Positions 19,420-28,605 of a stretch of DNA of 47,977 bases are shown here, in pieces. The stretch lies in contig JAIEPM010000106.1 of the NCBI GenBank assembly GCA_019748395.1, forward strand, positions 1 to 47,977, in the 5' to 3' direction. How positions within the stretch are numbered: position 1 is the first letter of the stretch; each line of letters starts with the position of its first letter. Position numbers and translations under genes: made by a program. The DNA comes from Candidatus Obscuribacterales bacterium (GTDB lineage Bacteria; Cyanobacteriota; Vampirovibrionia; Obscuribacterales; Obscuribacteraceae). The notes below the pieces were generated by a model. The model made no database searches and was not told where the DNA came from. It worked only from the letters and a program-made list of their open reading frames with translations.

Positions 19420-19538
19420 TAGAAGTTTCCGCTCAGAAATCTACCATTCACCTTTTATATACCACAGAACTCACTGGGTGCGGCACTTTTAAGGTTCTAA
19501 TCAGTTGCTGGATATAATCCATATATTCGGGGAGCACC

Positions 19539-20099
19539 ATGAAATCAAGGACTTGCTCAAGTTTTTCAATGCGCCGGAAAAGAAGCAGCGATGAAAACCC
19601 CGATCGCCACTTGCTCAAGACAGGCAAGCTAGTCTTGCTGTCCATAGCCGCAGTCTCGATTCTAAGCTCCTGTTCTGCTCCGGTGGTCAGTCCCGAGCAA
19701 AGGGCAGGGAATTTTGGACAGGCGATAAGAACACCGGAGCAAGCGCAGCAGGTAGCGACGGCAGATCAGGGTCAAGCAGAGATACTGAATGCACAGGCTC
19801 AAGGTGCTCAGAAAGTCGAGCTCATATTTACTGCTCCGGTGAAGAAGCTGTTGCCTGATGACAGACGGGGGCTGCCTCACCAGCTTTTCTTGCTGGAACT
19901 ACAAAACGGCAGCACCGTAAAAATTGCCCACGATACGAAATATGCGCCACATATCCCGTTAAGTCCGGGCGACGTAGTGACCGTCAAAGGCGAGTACATC
20001 TGGAATAAGAAAGGCGGCGTCGTGCACTGGACGCACCACAGTGATACGCCAAAACACGAAGGCGGTTATATCGACTTCAACGGACGACGTTACGAGTAA
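19539..20099 (+). CDS. Secreted/lipoprotein-like protein with a DUF3465-like C-terminal domain
   Basis: Hydrophobic N-term 'LVLLSIAAVSILSSCSAPV' (lipobox-like); 'PHQLFLLELQNGSTVKIAHDTKYAPHIPLSPGDVVTVKGEYIWNKKGGVVHWTHHS'. Confidence 0.7.
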   Translation: MKSRTCSSFSMRRKRSSDENPDRHLLKTGKLVLLSIAAVSILSSCSAPVVSPEQRAGNFGQAIRTPEQAQQVATADQGQAEILNAQAQGAQKVELIFTAPVKKLLPDDRRGLPHQLFLLELQNGSTVKIAHDTKYAPHIPLSPGDVVTVKGEYIWNKKGGVVHWTHHSDTPKHEGGYIDFNGRRYE

Positions 20100-20164
20100 G
20101 GTCTGAACTCCGGGGTCTTTCAGGCGATACGGATTCGGCAACTAAGGCCGATTAGTTTCTGCGC

Positions 20165-20608
20165 TCAGGCTATCGGTGGTTGAGAATGATAAGTGCGATC
20201 CAGATATTTTTGCAAAATTACGGCAGCAGCCTGCATATCCACAAGGTCGCGGTTGTGACCTGTTTTCACGCCCAGAACAGTAAGTGTATGGATAGCTGTG
20301 AAAGTGCTGAGACGCTCGTCTTCGTAAATAATCGGCAAACCGGTAGCTCTTGCCAGCTTCTTTCCAAATGATTGAACTTTGGCAGCTTGCTCCCCGAGCG
20401 TTCCATCCATATTGGCAGGCAAACCGACAATTATTTCCACAGCGCCGTGGCGCTTGGCGATCTCGGCTATCAGACGGGCATCATTCTGACCGTTGGTGCG
20501 ATGCAAAGTTTCAAGACCGGCGGCAGTCAATCCAAGCTGGTCGGAAATGGCAATGCCAATCCTTTTATCGCCTACATCAAGTCCCAGACAGCGCGGTTTT
20601 TGACCCAT
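20165..20608 (-). CDS. ruvX: Putative pre-16S rRNA nuclease / Holliday junction resolvase YqgF (RuvX)
   Basis: 'CLGLDVGDKRIGIAISDQLGLTA...VEIIVGLPANMDGTLGEQAAKVQSF...PIIYEDERLSTFTA'. Confidence 0.93.
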   Translation of the reverse strand: MGQKPRCLGLDVGDKRIGIAISDQLGLTAAGLETLHRTNGQNDARLIAEIAKRHGAVEIIVGLPANMDGTLGEQAAKVQSFGKKLARATGLPIIYEDERLSTFTAIHTLTVLGVKTGHNRDLVDMQAAAVILQKYLDRTYHSQPPIA

Positions 20609-20741
20609 TGGATTCTTCTAGAAGCTCCTGATTCCTAATGATACTATTTTTCCATTCCTGCCGATCGCTGGAAAAGGCGCCTGCAAATCAGGTCGTCAAG
20701 ATTTCCGCTAATTCCGGCAACTCAATAAAAGGATGCTATTA

Positions 20742-21233
20742 ATGAAATTATTTCTGGTCAGACATGGAATTGCAGTAGATTCTTTGTCCGGAGAAATCAA
20801 AACCGATGCCCAGCGGCCACTAACTCCCGAGGGTCGAGAGGAAGTGGAACTTGTGGCAAAAGCTCTGAAAAAGTCTTTTGGAAAGCTTGAAGTTCTGATT
20901 TCAAGTCCGCTTGTAAGAGCCAGGCAAACAGCCGAAATCTTCCAGGAAGTGATGAAAGTTGAGGCTCCGGAAATCTGCCAGGCTCTTGCTCCGGCTGGCG
21001 ATTCAAGTCAAGTTTTCAGCTTTCTCAAAACTAAGAAAGCTGAAAGCATCGCCTTATTCGGGCATGAACCTGATATGAGCGAACTGGCTCAGGAGCTGCT
21101 GGGAAGCGAGTTCAATATTCCTTTCAAGAAAGCAGGCGTTTGCCGAATTGATATTGATGAACTTCCACCAAGAGGCAAGGGCGTTCTGAAGTGCTTCTTG
21201 CCTCCCAAACTGCTTCGCGCTTTATTTCGTTGA
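20742..21233 (+). CDS. sixA: Phosphohistidine phosphatase SixA-like histidine phosphatase
   Basis: 'MKLFLVRHGIAVDS' RHG motif, 'LISSPLVRARQTAEIF', 'ALFGHEPDMSELAQELLG'. Confidence 0.9.
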   Translation: MKLFLVRHGIAVDSLSGEIKTDAQRPLTPEGREEVELVAKALKKSFGKLEVLISSPLVRARQTAEIFQEVMKVEAPEICQALAPAGDSSQVFSFLKTKKAESIALFGHEPDMSELAQELLGSEFNIPFKKAGVCRIDIDELPPRGKGVLKCFLPPKLLRALFR

Positions 21234-21260
21234 GGGTTAAGCGAAAGAGCAATCTTCAAA

Positions 21261-23843
21261 TTAACCCATTACTTTTGTTTGAACCAGACCATGCTGGATA
21301 AGCAGTGCGGCCGAGCGCCAAAGCAGGTGGGTCGGGATACCTTCCATGCTGCGGAAGATATTATGCAGAGTCGTGTTGCCATCGGCTTTCTGCACAATGT
21401 CGGACATAACATTGAATTCATCGGGCATTGGCGGTTCAGGTATGCTGCCGAGCTGTTGCCAGCGCGCCGCAAATTCCACCGGAGCCACAGGACGAATCAG
21501 CATATTCAGAGTCGGAATGATTTTCTTGGCAGCATTGAAGTTGTCTTGCGCCAGAGCACCATCCATCAATATGCGTTCCAGACTTCTGCTGATATTGAAG
21601 CTTTCATCCAATCTAGGCAGCTTGGTCACGGTCTCTTTGCCGCTCATCGCCTTTTCCTGGAAGTTGAAATTGCCTTCCTCGAATGTCGATACGAACTCTA
21701 CGATTGCCGGAGCACCAGCATATTTACCCATACGTGCCTGCATCGGTTTGCCTGATTCAAAGAGGAGCCAGAGCTGACGTCCATCCGGAGCCTGAACTGT
21801 CAGAACACCGGTTTTCTGGGCGGTGGCGAAAGATTGCAGAAGCGCAGCCGGATCGAATACACCCAGTTCGCCACTGACCGAAGCCTGTGCTTTGGAGGAC
21901 TTGTAGCTCTTCGGCACTTGTTGTGAGTGAATGCATTTGTTGCGATTCAACTCTTCCTTAACATAATAGAGAGCGGTATCTGCTTTGTTGAGCAGGTCTT
22001 CAGTGGTTTTACCGTCTGCCGGGAAAGTAGCCACACCGATGGAAACGGTCCACTTAGCAATACCTGCAGGCCAGTCACTCTTAGCTTCAACAGCTCCTCG
22101 AACTCTTTCGGCTACCGACATGGCACGCTTGGCGTCAGTGTTCTCCATAACGATAATGAATTCTTCACCACCGTAGCGGATCAGATAATCGCCAGGTGCA
22201 CTCAGTTTTTCCAGTGAATCGGATGTACGCACACATCGCTTGATCTCTTTGCAGAGCTCTTGCAACATCTGGTCGCCAATCTGGTGCCCGTAAGTATCGT
22301 TGATGGACTTGAAGTGGTCGCCGTCCATGATCAAGAGAGAAACCGGGTTCTGCTCGGGGTTAACTGCAGCACGATCCATGACCTGAGGCATGATTTCGTA
22401 GAAGAATTTCTTGTTGCGCAATCCGGTAAGCGGGTCTGTACGAGCGGCTTCCTGTTCTTCTTCGTATTGAATATTCTGGTGCAATACGCGTGAAGCCAGT
22501 TCGACAACGTTACGCAAAACACGCAAGCGATCTTGAACAGTAGTACCTTCGGTTGTGAAGTAAATTGCTACCACGCCCAGATTTCGACTCTGGAAAACTA
22601 TTGGCAGGTACACTGCAGTTCTAATATTGTGACCCTGAGCAATTGTAGTTAAGCCGTAATCACGCAAGCCTTCCATGCCGAGTGACACGTGCTTGTTGGT
22701 GGCAAAAACTTCACGAGCCAGGCGAGTGTGATCAAGCTTTTTAAGGCTTTGTGCAGTTCTGTCATCAAAGCCCAGCCAGGCATCAAGATTGAGTCTTTGA
22801 AAACGGTCGGCTTTGAAAAATCCGCCATACATAATTGATGTGGGGAATTTGTCGTTCAGTTTGTCGAGAATACGCTGGCAAACCTGGTGGCTGGATTTGA
22901 GCTGGTCGAGTTCCTTACCCAGAGCGTTGATAAATTCTTCTTCCGCTTCCTTTGTATATAGTTCGGAAATTTTGGCTTGAGTTTGACTGAGCTGATCTTC
23001 GTATTCTTTGGAAAGATTTTTCTTCTGCGATTCGAACTCTTTCTCTTTCTTGCGCAGCTCATCTTCTTTGGCCACACGAGCAGCGACAAGCTCGTCATAC
23101 TGGCGGCGAATGTCTTTGAGACCCTGAGCGACTCGAGAAACTTCGGATACGGAACCTGATACATCAAGCCCACCGCCGGTTACTCCCGAATAAGCATCGC
23201 GTGCCAGAAGCAATGAACCGGTGGCTCTAGCGATGAGGGCAAGCGGTTTACTAACGAAAAGCATCAAAGCGCCCATTACCAGAACGCAAACACCGCCCAG
23301 CACAGTCCAGACATAAGCGATGTTGGCCGGAGCCGCTGCCATCGCCGGACCCTGACCGACAGCGTTGCCCATGAAGGCTCCTTGATTGAATCCGACATGA
23401 AGAAGCTTGCCATCACCCATGGCGGCAACTGCGTCATAATATTTTTTCTCACGCCACTCGACATTACCGGAAGTAATGTCGTATTTCGGAAGGTCGGGGG
23501 CGTAATAACTTGTGGCCGGGTCAAGGGTTCCGTCTGCGGTAGTAACAAAGTACCAGGCAAGATTGTATCTATTGAATGCTTGCAAAATTTTCGAAGTTGG
23601 AGGCACTTTTTTGTGAGCCTCATCCGAGAGCTGTTTGCAAATTGCTTGATAAGAACTTCCGGCAATTGCCGGATAAATGAAATCGGCAACAAAGGGAACC
23701 ACCGTGCCGCCGATTGCAAACAGGATTATCAGGCGTACAGGCAAGCTGCCGACAAAATCCATTACTGAACTGGTTAATTGCTGTACTGCCGAGGGTTTAT
23801 GTTCGCTGTCCACAGAACCATCCAACGCCTTTTGGTATGTCAC
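21261..23843 (-). CDS. Membrane diguanylate cyclase: N-terminal TM region, coiled coil, GAF-like, GGDEF (GGEEF), C-terminal DUF4388-like domain
   Basis: 'ARTDPLTGLRNKKFFYEIM', 'LLIMDGDHFKSINDTYGHQIGDQML', 'IRYGGEEFIIVMENT'; C-term 'FDPAALLQSFATAQKTGVLTVQAPDGRQLWLLFESGKPMQAR'. Confidence 0.9.
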   Translation of the reverse strand: MTYQKALDGSVDSEHKPSAVQQLTSSVMDFVGSLPVRLIILFAIGGTVVPFVADFIYPAIAGSSYQAICKQLSDEAHKKVPPTSKILQAFNRYNLAWYFVTTADGTLDPATSYYAPDLPKYDITSGNVEWREKKYYDAVAAMGDGKLLHVGFNQGAFMGNAVGQGPAMAAAPANIAYVWTVLGGVCVLVMGALMLFVSKPLALIARATGSLLLARDAYSGVTGGGLDVSGSVSEVSRVAQGLKDIRRQYDELVAARVAKEDELRKKEKEFESQKKNLSKEYEDQLSQTQAKISELYTKEAEEEFINALGKELDQLKSSHQVCQRILDKLNDKFPTSIMYGGFFKADRFQRLNLDAWLGFDDRTAQSLKKLDHTRLAREVFATNKHVSLGMEGLRDYGLTTIAQGHNIRTAVYLPIVFQSRNLGVVAIYFTTEGTTVQDRLRVLRNVVELASRVLHQNIQYEEEQEAARTDPLTGLRNKKFFYEIMPQVMDRAAVNPEQNPVSLLIMDGDHFKSINDTYGHQIGDQMLQELCKEIKRCVRTSDSLEKLSAPGDYLIRYGGEEFIIVMENTDAKRAMSVAERVRGAVEAKSDWPAGIAKWTVSIGVATFPADGKTTEDLLNKADTALYYVKEELNRNKCIHSQQVPKSYKSSKAQASVSGELGVFDPAALLQSFATAQKTGVLTVQAPDGRQLWLLFESGKPMQARMGKYAGAPAIVEFVSTFEEGNFNFQEKAMSGKETVTKLPRLDESFNISRSLERILMDGALAQDNFNAAKKIIPTLNMLIRPVAPVEFAARWQQLGSIPEPPMPDEFNVMSDIVQKADGNTTLHNIFRSMEGIPTHLLWRSAALLIQHGLVQTKVMG

Positions 23844-24841
23844 TGTTGTAATGCCTCCACTTTAGCAAGATCGATTTTGAAAGTCAGCTGGTCGCCTTTA
23901 TACCAGTCCGGCAGGGGGTCGAACTCGGTAGCCTCGATGGCTGCCATAGCCTCTTTGTCTGCCCGTTTGTTGCCGGAGCTTTCAATCACATCGACTGCCA
24001 ATACATTTCCTTCTTTGCCGATTTGAATTTGCAAGGTCATTGTTTCATTCTTGCGTTTTGGATGCCAGTTTTGCGCAATCTTCATCAACATTCCGCGCCT
24101 GTAAGGAGCGATGTTGCCCATTGCTTTGCCTGCACCTTGCAGCTTGGTCGCGATATCCCCGCCCACGGTGCCATAGCCGCTACCGGTCCCTGGATCGCCT
24201 TCGCCGGTTCCGCTGCCGCCCGAGCCATCACCGCCGGTGCCGGTTCCGCCTTCAGCACCGTCGGGAGAACCACCTTCCTGAGGAGCACCTGATGCTTGAG
24301 AATTGGATGTAGCACCGGCCACATTCGTGGGCGGAGCTTTCGGGGCCGATTTCGGGGCTGTGATCGGCATCGCTTTAACAGTATTGTTTGTGGTCACCGC
24401 AACCGGTGGCGCAACGGTCGTCACACGTGAAACTACCGGTCTTGCTTGTTCTGGGGTTGGAACAGGCAGGGTTTCCGGAGCCTTAATCGTCGGCAAGGAA
24501 ACTTTATCGGACTCCAGTGGTTTTGCAGAAGCAGCTGAACCGGAGTCCGGGTTTTCGCCTTCAGTCAGGGTGATCGGCTTGGGTGTTTCGCCGACCCTGA
24601 ACTCGGGCGCCGGAGGCGGCGCAGAAAATTCGAAAGCCACATTCACATCACGAATGATTCGCGGATGCTTGCGCTCGTATTCTTCCATCTTCACAAAAGC
24701 GATTCCCATGATTGCATGGAAGATCACAACAACCACAAGTACCTGATTCAGCTGACCTTGCCTGTCAATCGAATCAGGGTCTTTTCGATCGAAAAACCGA
24801 TCGGAAATCTTGACCACTTCTTGCATGAACGAAATAGACAT
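23840..24841 (-). CDS. TonB-like protein (N-terminal TM, Pro/Gly-rich linker, C-terminal TonB domain)
   Basis: C-term 'MLMKIAQNWHPKRKNETMTLQIQIGKEGNVLAVDVIESSGNKRADKEAMAAIEATEFDPLPDWYKGDQLTFKIDL'; 4-bp overlap with the GGDEF gene. Confidence 0.85.
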   Translation of the reverse strand: MSISFMQEVVKISDRFFDRKDPDSIDRQGQLNQVLVVVVIFHAIMGIAFVKMEEYERKHPRIIRDVNVAFEFSAPPPAPEFRVGETPKPITLTEGENPDSGSAASAKPLESDKVSLPTIKAPETLPVPTPEQARPVVSRVTTVAPPVAVTTNNTVKAMPITAPKSAPKAPPTNVAGATSNSQASGAPQEGGSPDGAEGGTGTGGDGSGGSGTGEGDPGTGSGYGTVGGDIATKLQGAGKAMGNIAPYRRGMLMKIAQNWHPKRKNETMTLQIQIGKEGNVLAVDVIESSGNKRADKEAMAAIEATEFDPLPDWYKGDQLTFKIDLAKVEALQQ

Positions 24842-25042
24842 AACCCACCCAAGTCTTTGTGCGCAGAAACCCCTTCGTTAGGTGCATGCCCGGCCATTGA
24901 GCTGGAAAAACGTAGTTACGCGAAAAAATGTCACGTATTTAAACTTCCGACACTCCGGGCTACACCCCACACGCTATATGCCCCGCCCTGACACTTTCTC
25001 TTGAGATCTGAGAATAATTTCAACTTTTTAGTGAGAGCCAGG

Positions 25043-26050
25043 TCACTCCGGGGCGCTGAGACTGGCCATGTCAATTTTGAAAATGAGAGTTTCACCTCGA
25101 TACCAGTCGGGTAGCGGCTCGAAACTTGTGGATTCTGCAGCGGAAAGAGCATCGGCATCCAGATGCCGATTGCCGCTGCCAGTCAAAATTGTCGCGGCAA
25201 GCAGTTTACCGTCTTTTGCTATTTCAAGCTGAAGGCGAAGAATATGATACTTTTTCCTTGGATGCCAGTTCTGCGCAAGCCTGAGAACCAGATTACGCCT
25301 GTATGGCGCAATATTACCCATGGCTCTCTTATGCTCCTCGATCTGCATGCTGACTGGAGTTCCAGCCAGGTCATAGCCGGAGCCTTTACCTAAATCGCCG
25401 GGACCCTTGCCGTCTTGCTCGGCGTCATTACCATGCTCTCCCCTGGCAAAACCATCGCTTTTTGAGTCGTCCGGCAAACTAGCGTCATGGGGGGCACCTT
25501 TTGCGTCAGTCTGAGAGAACAAGCCATTCCTGAGAGATGCCGGCGCTTCAGGCTCGGCACTGAGCTGAAACGGCGAGGGCTTGGGCTGGCTAGTTTTGTT
25601 GACTGCGATTGGTGGGGCCTCGGTGGTCTGCCTGTTCACTGGACTTGCAGTCTCAGGCTTAAATTTTTCATCAAGCTGCTCCATTTTTTTTGCAGGCAAG
25701 GAAATTTTAGAACTCTGCCGAGGTTTGGAAGCCATGGCTGCACCCGGGTTTGGATTTTTTGCTTCAGTCAAATGAAGCGGCGCCGGAACGTCTGCCGAGG
25801 GCAGAATTAAAGGAAGCCGCGGCGCCTTGGCTGCAGTTATGAAAGAAACATCCACCTCGTGAATGACGCGAGGATGCTTGCGTTCGTACTCTTCCATTTT
25901 GACGAACGAAATACCCATGATTCCATGAAAAATTATAACGACGACCAGAACTTGATTTAAGCGCCCTTGCCTGTCGATTGATTCGGGATCTTTGCGACCG
26001 CAGAAGTTATCAGCGATTTTCAAAGCTTCTTGCATGAACGTGATTGACAT
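25043..26050 (-). CDS. TonB-like protein, paralog of 23840..24841 (start likely MSITFMQE at 26050)
   Basis: N-term 'MSITFMQEALKIADNFCGRKDPESIDRQGRLNQVLVVVIIFHGIMGISFVKMEEYERKHPRVI' and C-term 'GNIAPYRRNLVLRLAQNWHPRKKYHILRLQLEI' match the paralog; GGGGGGTT RBS-like sequence upstream. Confidence 0.85.
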   Translation of the reverse strand: MSITFMQEALKIADNFCGRKDPESIDRQGRLNQVLVVVIIFHGIMGISFVKMEEYERKHPRVIHEVDVSFITAAKAPRLPLILPSADVPAPLHLTEAKNPNPGAAMASKPRQSSKISLPAKKMEQLDEKFKPETASPVNRQTTEAPPIAVNKTSQPKPSPFQLSAEPEAPASLRNGLFSQTDAKGAPHDASLPDDSKSDGFARGEHGNDAEQDGKGPGDLGKGSGYDLAGTPVSMQIEEHKRAMGNIAPYRRNLVLRLAQNWHPRKKYHILRLQLEIAKDGKLLAATILTGSGNRHLDADALSAAESTSFEPLPDWYRGETLIFKIDMASLSAPE

Positions 26051-26321
26051 AAGCAACCCCCCCGGCCGCAGCATATGCCGCTCGCCTCGCCACTTGACAA
26101 TCATCTCATGCGGAACAGTTTACCTTGAGAACTATAACCCAAGCAAAATTCCCTGGGAAACCCAGAAGCAAATTCAGGGTTTTTCCCCTTCCTGAGTTCT
26201 ATTTTCAGCTATCTAAAAAACTTGAAAGAAAGCAAAGTTGATGAATGCAAAACACTGAGAAGCTTTCCGATATAATTCCAGCTGATTGCACAGCGCCGCT
26301 TGCGGGTCATAAGGTGTTTTA

Positions 26322-26561
26322 ATGAAAGTCGCTTATCTGGTTCTTCTGATTATTGAAGTCTTGCTGGCACTGGGAGTCATCGGGCTGGTATTGCTTCATC
26401 CACCAAAAGGCGACGGCATGGGTGCAATCGGCAGCGCAGCCACGGTATTTTCCGGAGGCAAACGCGGTGCAGAAGCCGGTCTTGATAAAGTCACCTGGGC
26501 TTTTGTCGGACTCTTCATGTTGGTTTGTGTAATCCTCGGTTTTGGTTTTGTGACACCCTAG
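26322..26561 (+). CDS. secG: Preprotein translocase subunit SecG
   Basis: 79 aa, two TM, 'LALGVIGLVLLHPPKGDGMGAIGSAATVFSGGKRGAEAGLDKVTW'; TATAAT at 26271. Confidence 0.9.
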   Translation: MKVAYLVLLIIEVLLALGVIGLVLLHPPKGDGMGAIGSAATVFSGGKRGAEAGLDKVTWAFVGLFMLVCVILGFGFVTP

Positions 26562-27355
26562 TGAGCTTTCAGCTGCCTACCAGAGACGAAAAAGCAGAGT
26601 ATGTGCTCAAACAATTTGATCGCATCGCTCAGGGCTACGATTTGACCAATGACCTGATCAGTTTCGGTATGCACCGGCTCTGGAAAACGAAAGCCATCAA
26701 AGAAATGTCTTTGCAAAAAGCGGGAACTTATCTCGATGTTTGCTCGGGCACAGGCGATTTAGCCATGATGATCGCCACTCAAAAAGCTTTTGAAGGCACA
26801 GTCATTGGTCTTGATTTTTCAGCAGAAATGTTGAACGTGGCAAAACGCAGACAGTCTAAGATAGCATCGCTAAGTTATATCGCCGAAGATCAGATCGGCA
26901 GCAATCCTTCAAAAAAGAGCCTGCTTAAAGAGTCCGGGAGAGCAGCACTCGGCTTTAAGCAGGGTGATGCGCAAGAACTTCCTTTTGAAGATAATTGCTT
27001 TGATGCGGCAATAATCAGTTTCGGCTTGAGAAATCTCTCCGATCTGCAAAAAGGCTTGAATGAAATGGCGCGCGTTGTAAAACCAGGCGGCAAAGTTTTG
27101 AATCTTGATCTCGGACAGCCGGACATGCCGATTTTCACGCCTTTCTTTCTGTTCTTTTTCGACAAAATAGTACCTCTTATCGGTGAGCTAGTTCAGCAAG
27201 ATCGCCAGGCATACACTTATTTGCCTGAGTCAAGAAAAAGCTACCCTCACCCACAGAAACTGAGCACGATGTTTGAGGCAGCCGGTTTGATCGACGTACG
27301 CTGGGAAAAGCTGGCCATGGGCTCTGTGGCAATGCATGTGGGTACGGTGAAGTGA
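26561..27355 (+). CDS. menG: Demethylmenaquinone/ubiquinone methyltransferase MenG/UbiE (GTG start 26561 overlapping the secG stop)
   Basis: 'FDRIAQGYDLTNDLISFGMHRLWKTKAI...YLDVCSGTGDLAMMIA...FDAAIISFGLRNLSDLQKGLNEMARVVKPGGKVLNLDLGQP'. Confidence 0.9.
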   Translation: MSFQLPTRDEKAEYVLKQFDRIAQGYDLTNDLISFGMHRLWKTKAIKEMSLQKAGTYLDVCSGTGDLAMMIATQKAFEGTVIGLDFSAEMLNVAKRRQSKIASLSYIAEDQIGSNPSKKSLLKESGRAALGFKQGDAQELPFEDNCFDAAIISFGLRNLSDLQKGLNEMARVVKPGGKVLNLDLGQPDMPIFTPFFLFFFDKIVPLIGELVQQDRQAYTYLPESRKSYPHPQKLSTMFEAAGLIDVRWEKLAMGSVAMHVGTVK

Positions 27356-28584
27356 ATGAAAGAAGAGAGGGCAAAAAATCCCTCTTCATTTGCGTAGGCG
27401 ACGTTTCTGCAGACAGGCACGCCGGAAAGCTGATTACGACTCTAAAGAAAGCAGTTCCTGACCTCGACATCTGGGGAGTGGGTTGCTCTTCCATGGAAGC
27501 TGCAGGCGCGCGCATTTTATACAATCGTGAGTCAATGGCTGTGATTGGCGGAGTCGAAGTACTTCGATACTTGCCGAAATTAATTGCGATGCGACAAGAT
27601 CTTCTAAATAGAATCCGAAACGAAAAGCCGGATGCTCTTCTGCTCATGGATTTCGGCGGCTTCAACGTCGGCTTTGCCACTGAAATTCGCAAGTACTTAA
27701 AAGACGTTCCGATTATTTACTTCATCTCGCCGCAGGTCTGGGGCTCACGGCCCTGGCGGATTAACGCGATTGCAGCTGCAGTCAGCAAAATGCTCGTGAT
27801 CTTTCCTTTCGAAGAACCGCTCTACAAAAGGAAGGGAGTGAATGCCAGATTTGTAGGACATCCGCTCACTCTCAAGTTCAAGCCCGAGCAAGAAAGAATG
27901 AGCAAAGAAGATTTTTGCAAGCTGCACGGGCTCGACCCGCAGCGCCCAATTATCGGTATTTTCCCGGGCAGTCGCAAACAGGAAATCAGATGCCATTCAC
28001 ACGCAGTGCTCGGCGCCATCGACTGGCTGAGCAAAGAAAGACCGGACTTGCAATTTGTAATTGCCACAGCCAATCAGGGGATGGCAGATGCCCTGCAGTT
28101 TGAAATTGAGAAGCTTGGATATGTCTCTTTAATCAACAAATCAATAAAAACAATCTCATCGGATTATAACGAAGAGTTGATGACTCATTCGGAACTGCTC
28201 TGGACCAAATCAGGCACCACTACACTGGAAGCGACACTAATAGGCAAACCAATGCTTCTTTTTTATCAAGGAGCTTGGATTTCTTTTCTTCTGGTTTTGC
28301 TGCTCAAAACAGTCAAATACATTGGCTGGCCGAATCTTTTGCATGGAGAAGGAATCATTCCTGAACTAATTCAACTAGATTGTCGAGCGGAACAACTCGT
28401 AAAATACACCCGTGATTGGCTGGACGTTCCAGGGCTGAGAAAGGAAATTTCCGCCGAACTCAAAGAGCTTAAACGCCATTTGGGTGAAGGGGATTTCACA
28501 AACAATGCAGCCCGGGAAATCCTTGAGACCATGGGTCTGAGTCCTGAGACAGACCTGAGTCTTGAAAGTCTCAGCAAATCCTAA
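27352..28584 (+). CDS. lpxB: Lipid-A-disaccharide synthase
   Basis: 'DIWGVGCSSMEAAGARILYNRESMAVIGGVEVLRYLPKL', 'PIIYFISPQVWGSRPWRINAIAAAVSKMLVIFPFE'; ATGA overlap with menG. Confidence 0.92.
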   Translation: MNERREGKKSLFICVGDVSADRHAGKLITTLKKAVPDLDIWGVGCSSMEAAGARILYNRESMAVIGGVEVLRYLPKLIAMRQDLLNRIRNEKPDALLLMDFGGFNVGFATEIRKYLKDVPIIYFISPQVWGSRPWRINAIAAAVSKMLVIFPFEEPLYKRKGVNARFVGHPLTLKFKPEQERMSKEDFCKLHGLDPQRPIIGIFPGSRKQEIRCHSHAVLGAIDWLSKERPDLQFVIATANQGMADALQFEIEKLGYVSLINKSIKTISSDYNEELMTHSELLWTKSGTTTLEATLIGKPMLLFYQGAWISFLLVLLLKTVKYIGWPNLLHGEGIIPELIQLDCRAEQLVKYTRDWLDVPGLRKEISAELKELKRHLGEGDFTNNAAREILETMGLSPETDLSLESLSKS

Positions 28585-28605
28585 TTACAACGAGGAAATC
28601 CCGTT

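Noticed and set aside
24150-24300. GC-rich low-complexity sequence
   Set aside because: Explained by the Gly/Thr/Pro-rich linker of the TonB-like protein.
24023-24746. Plus-strand ORFs opposite the TonB-like gene
   Set aside because: Composition reflects the repetitive linker on the other strand; no RBS or family resemblance.
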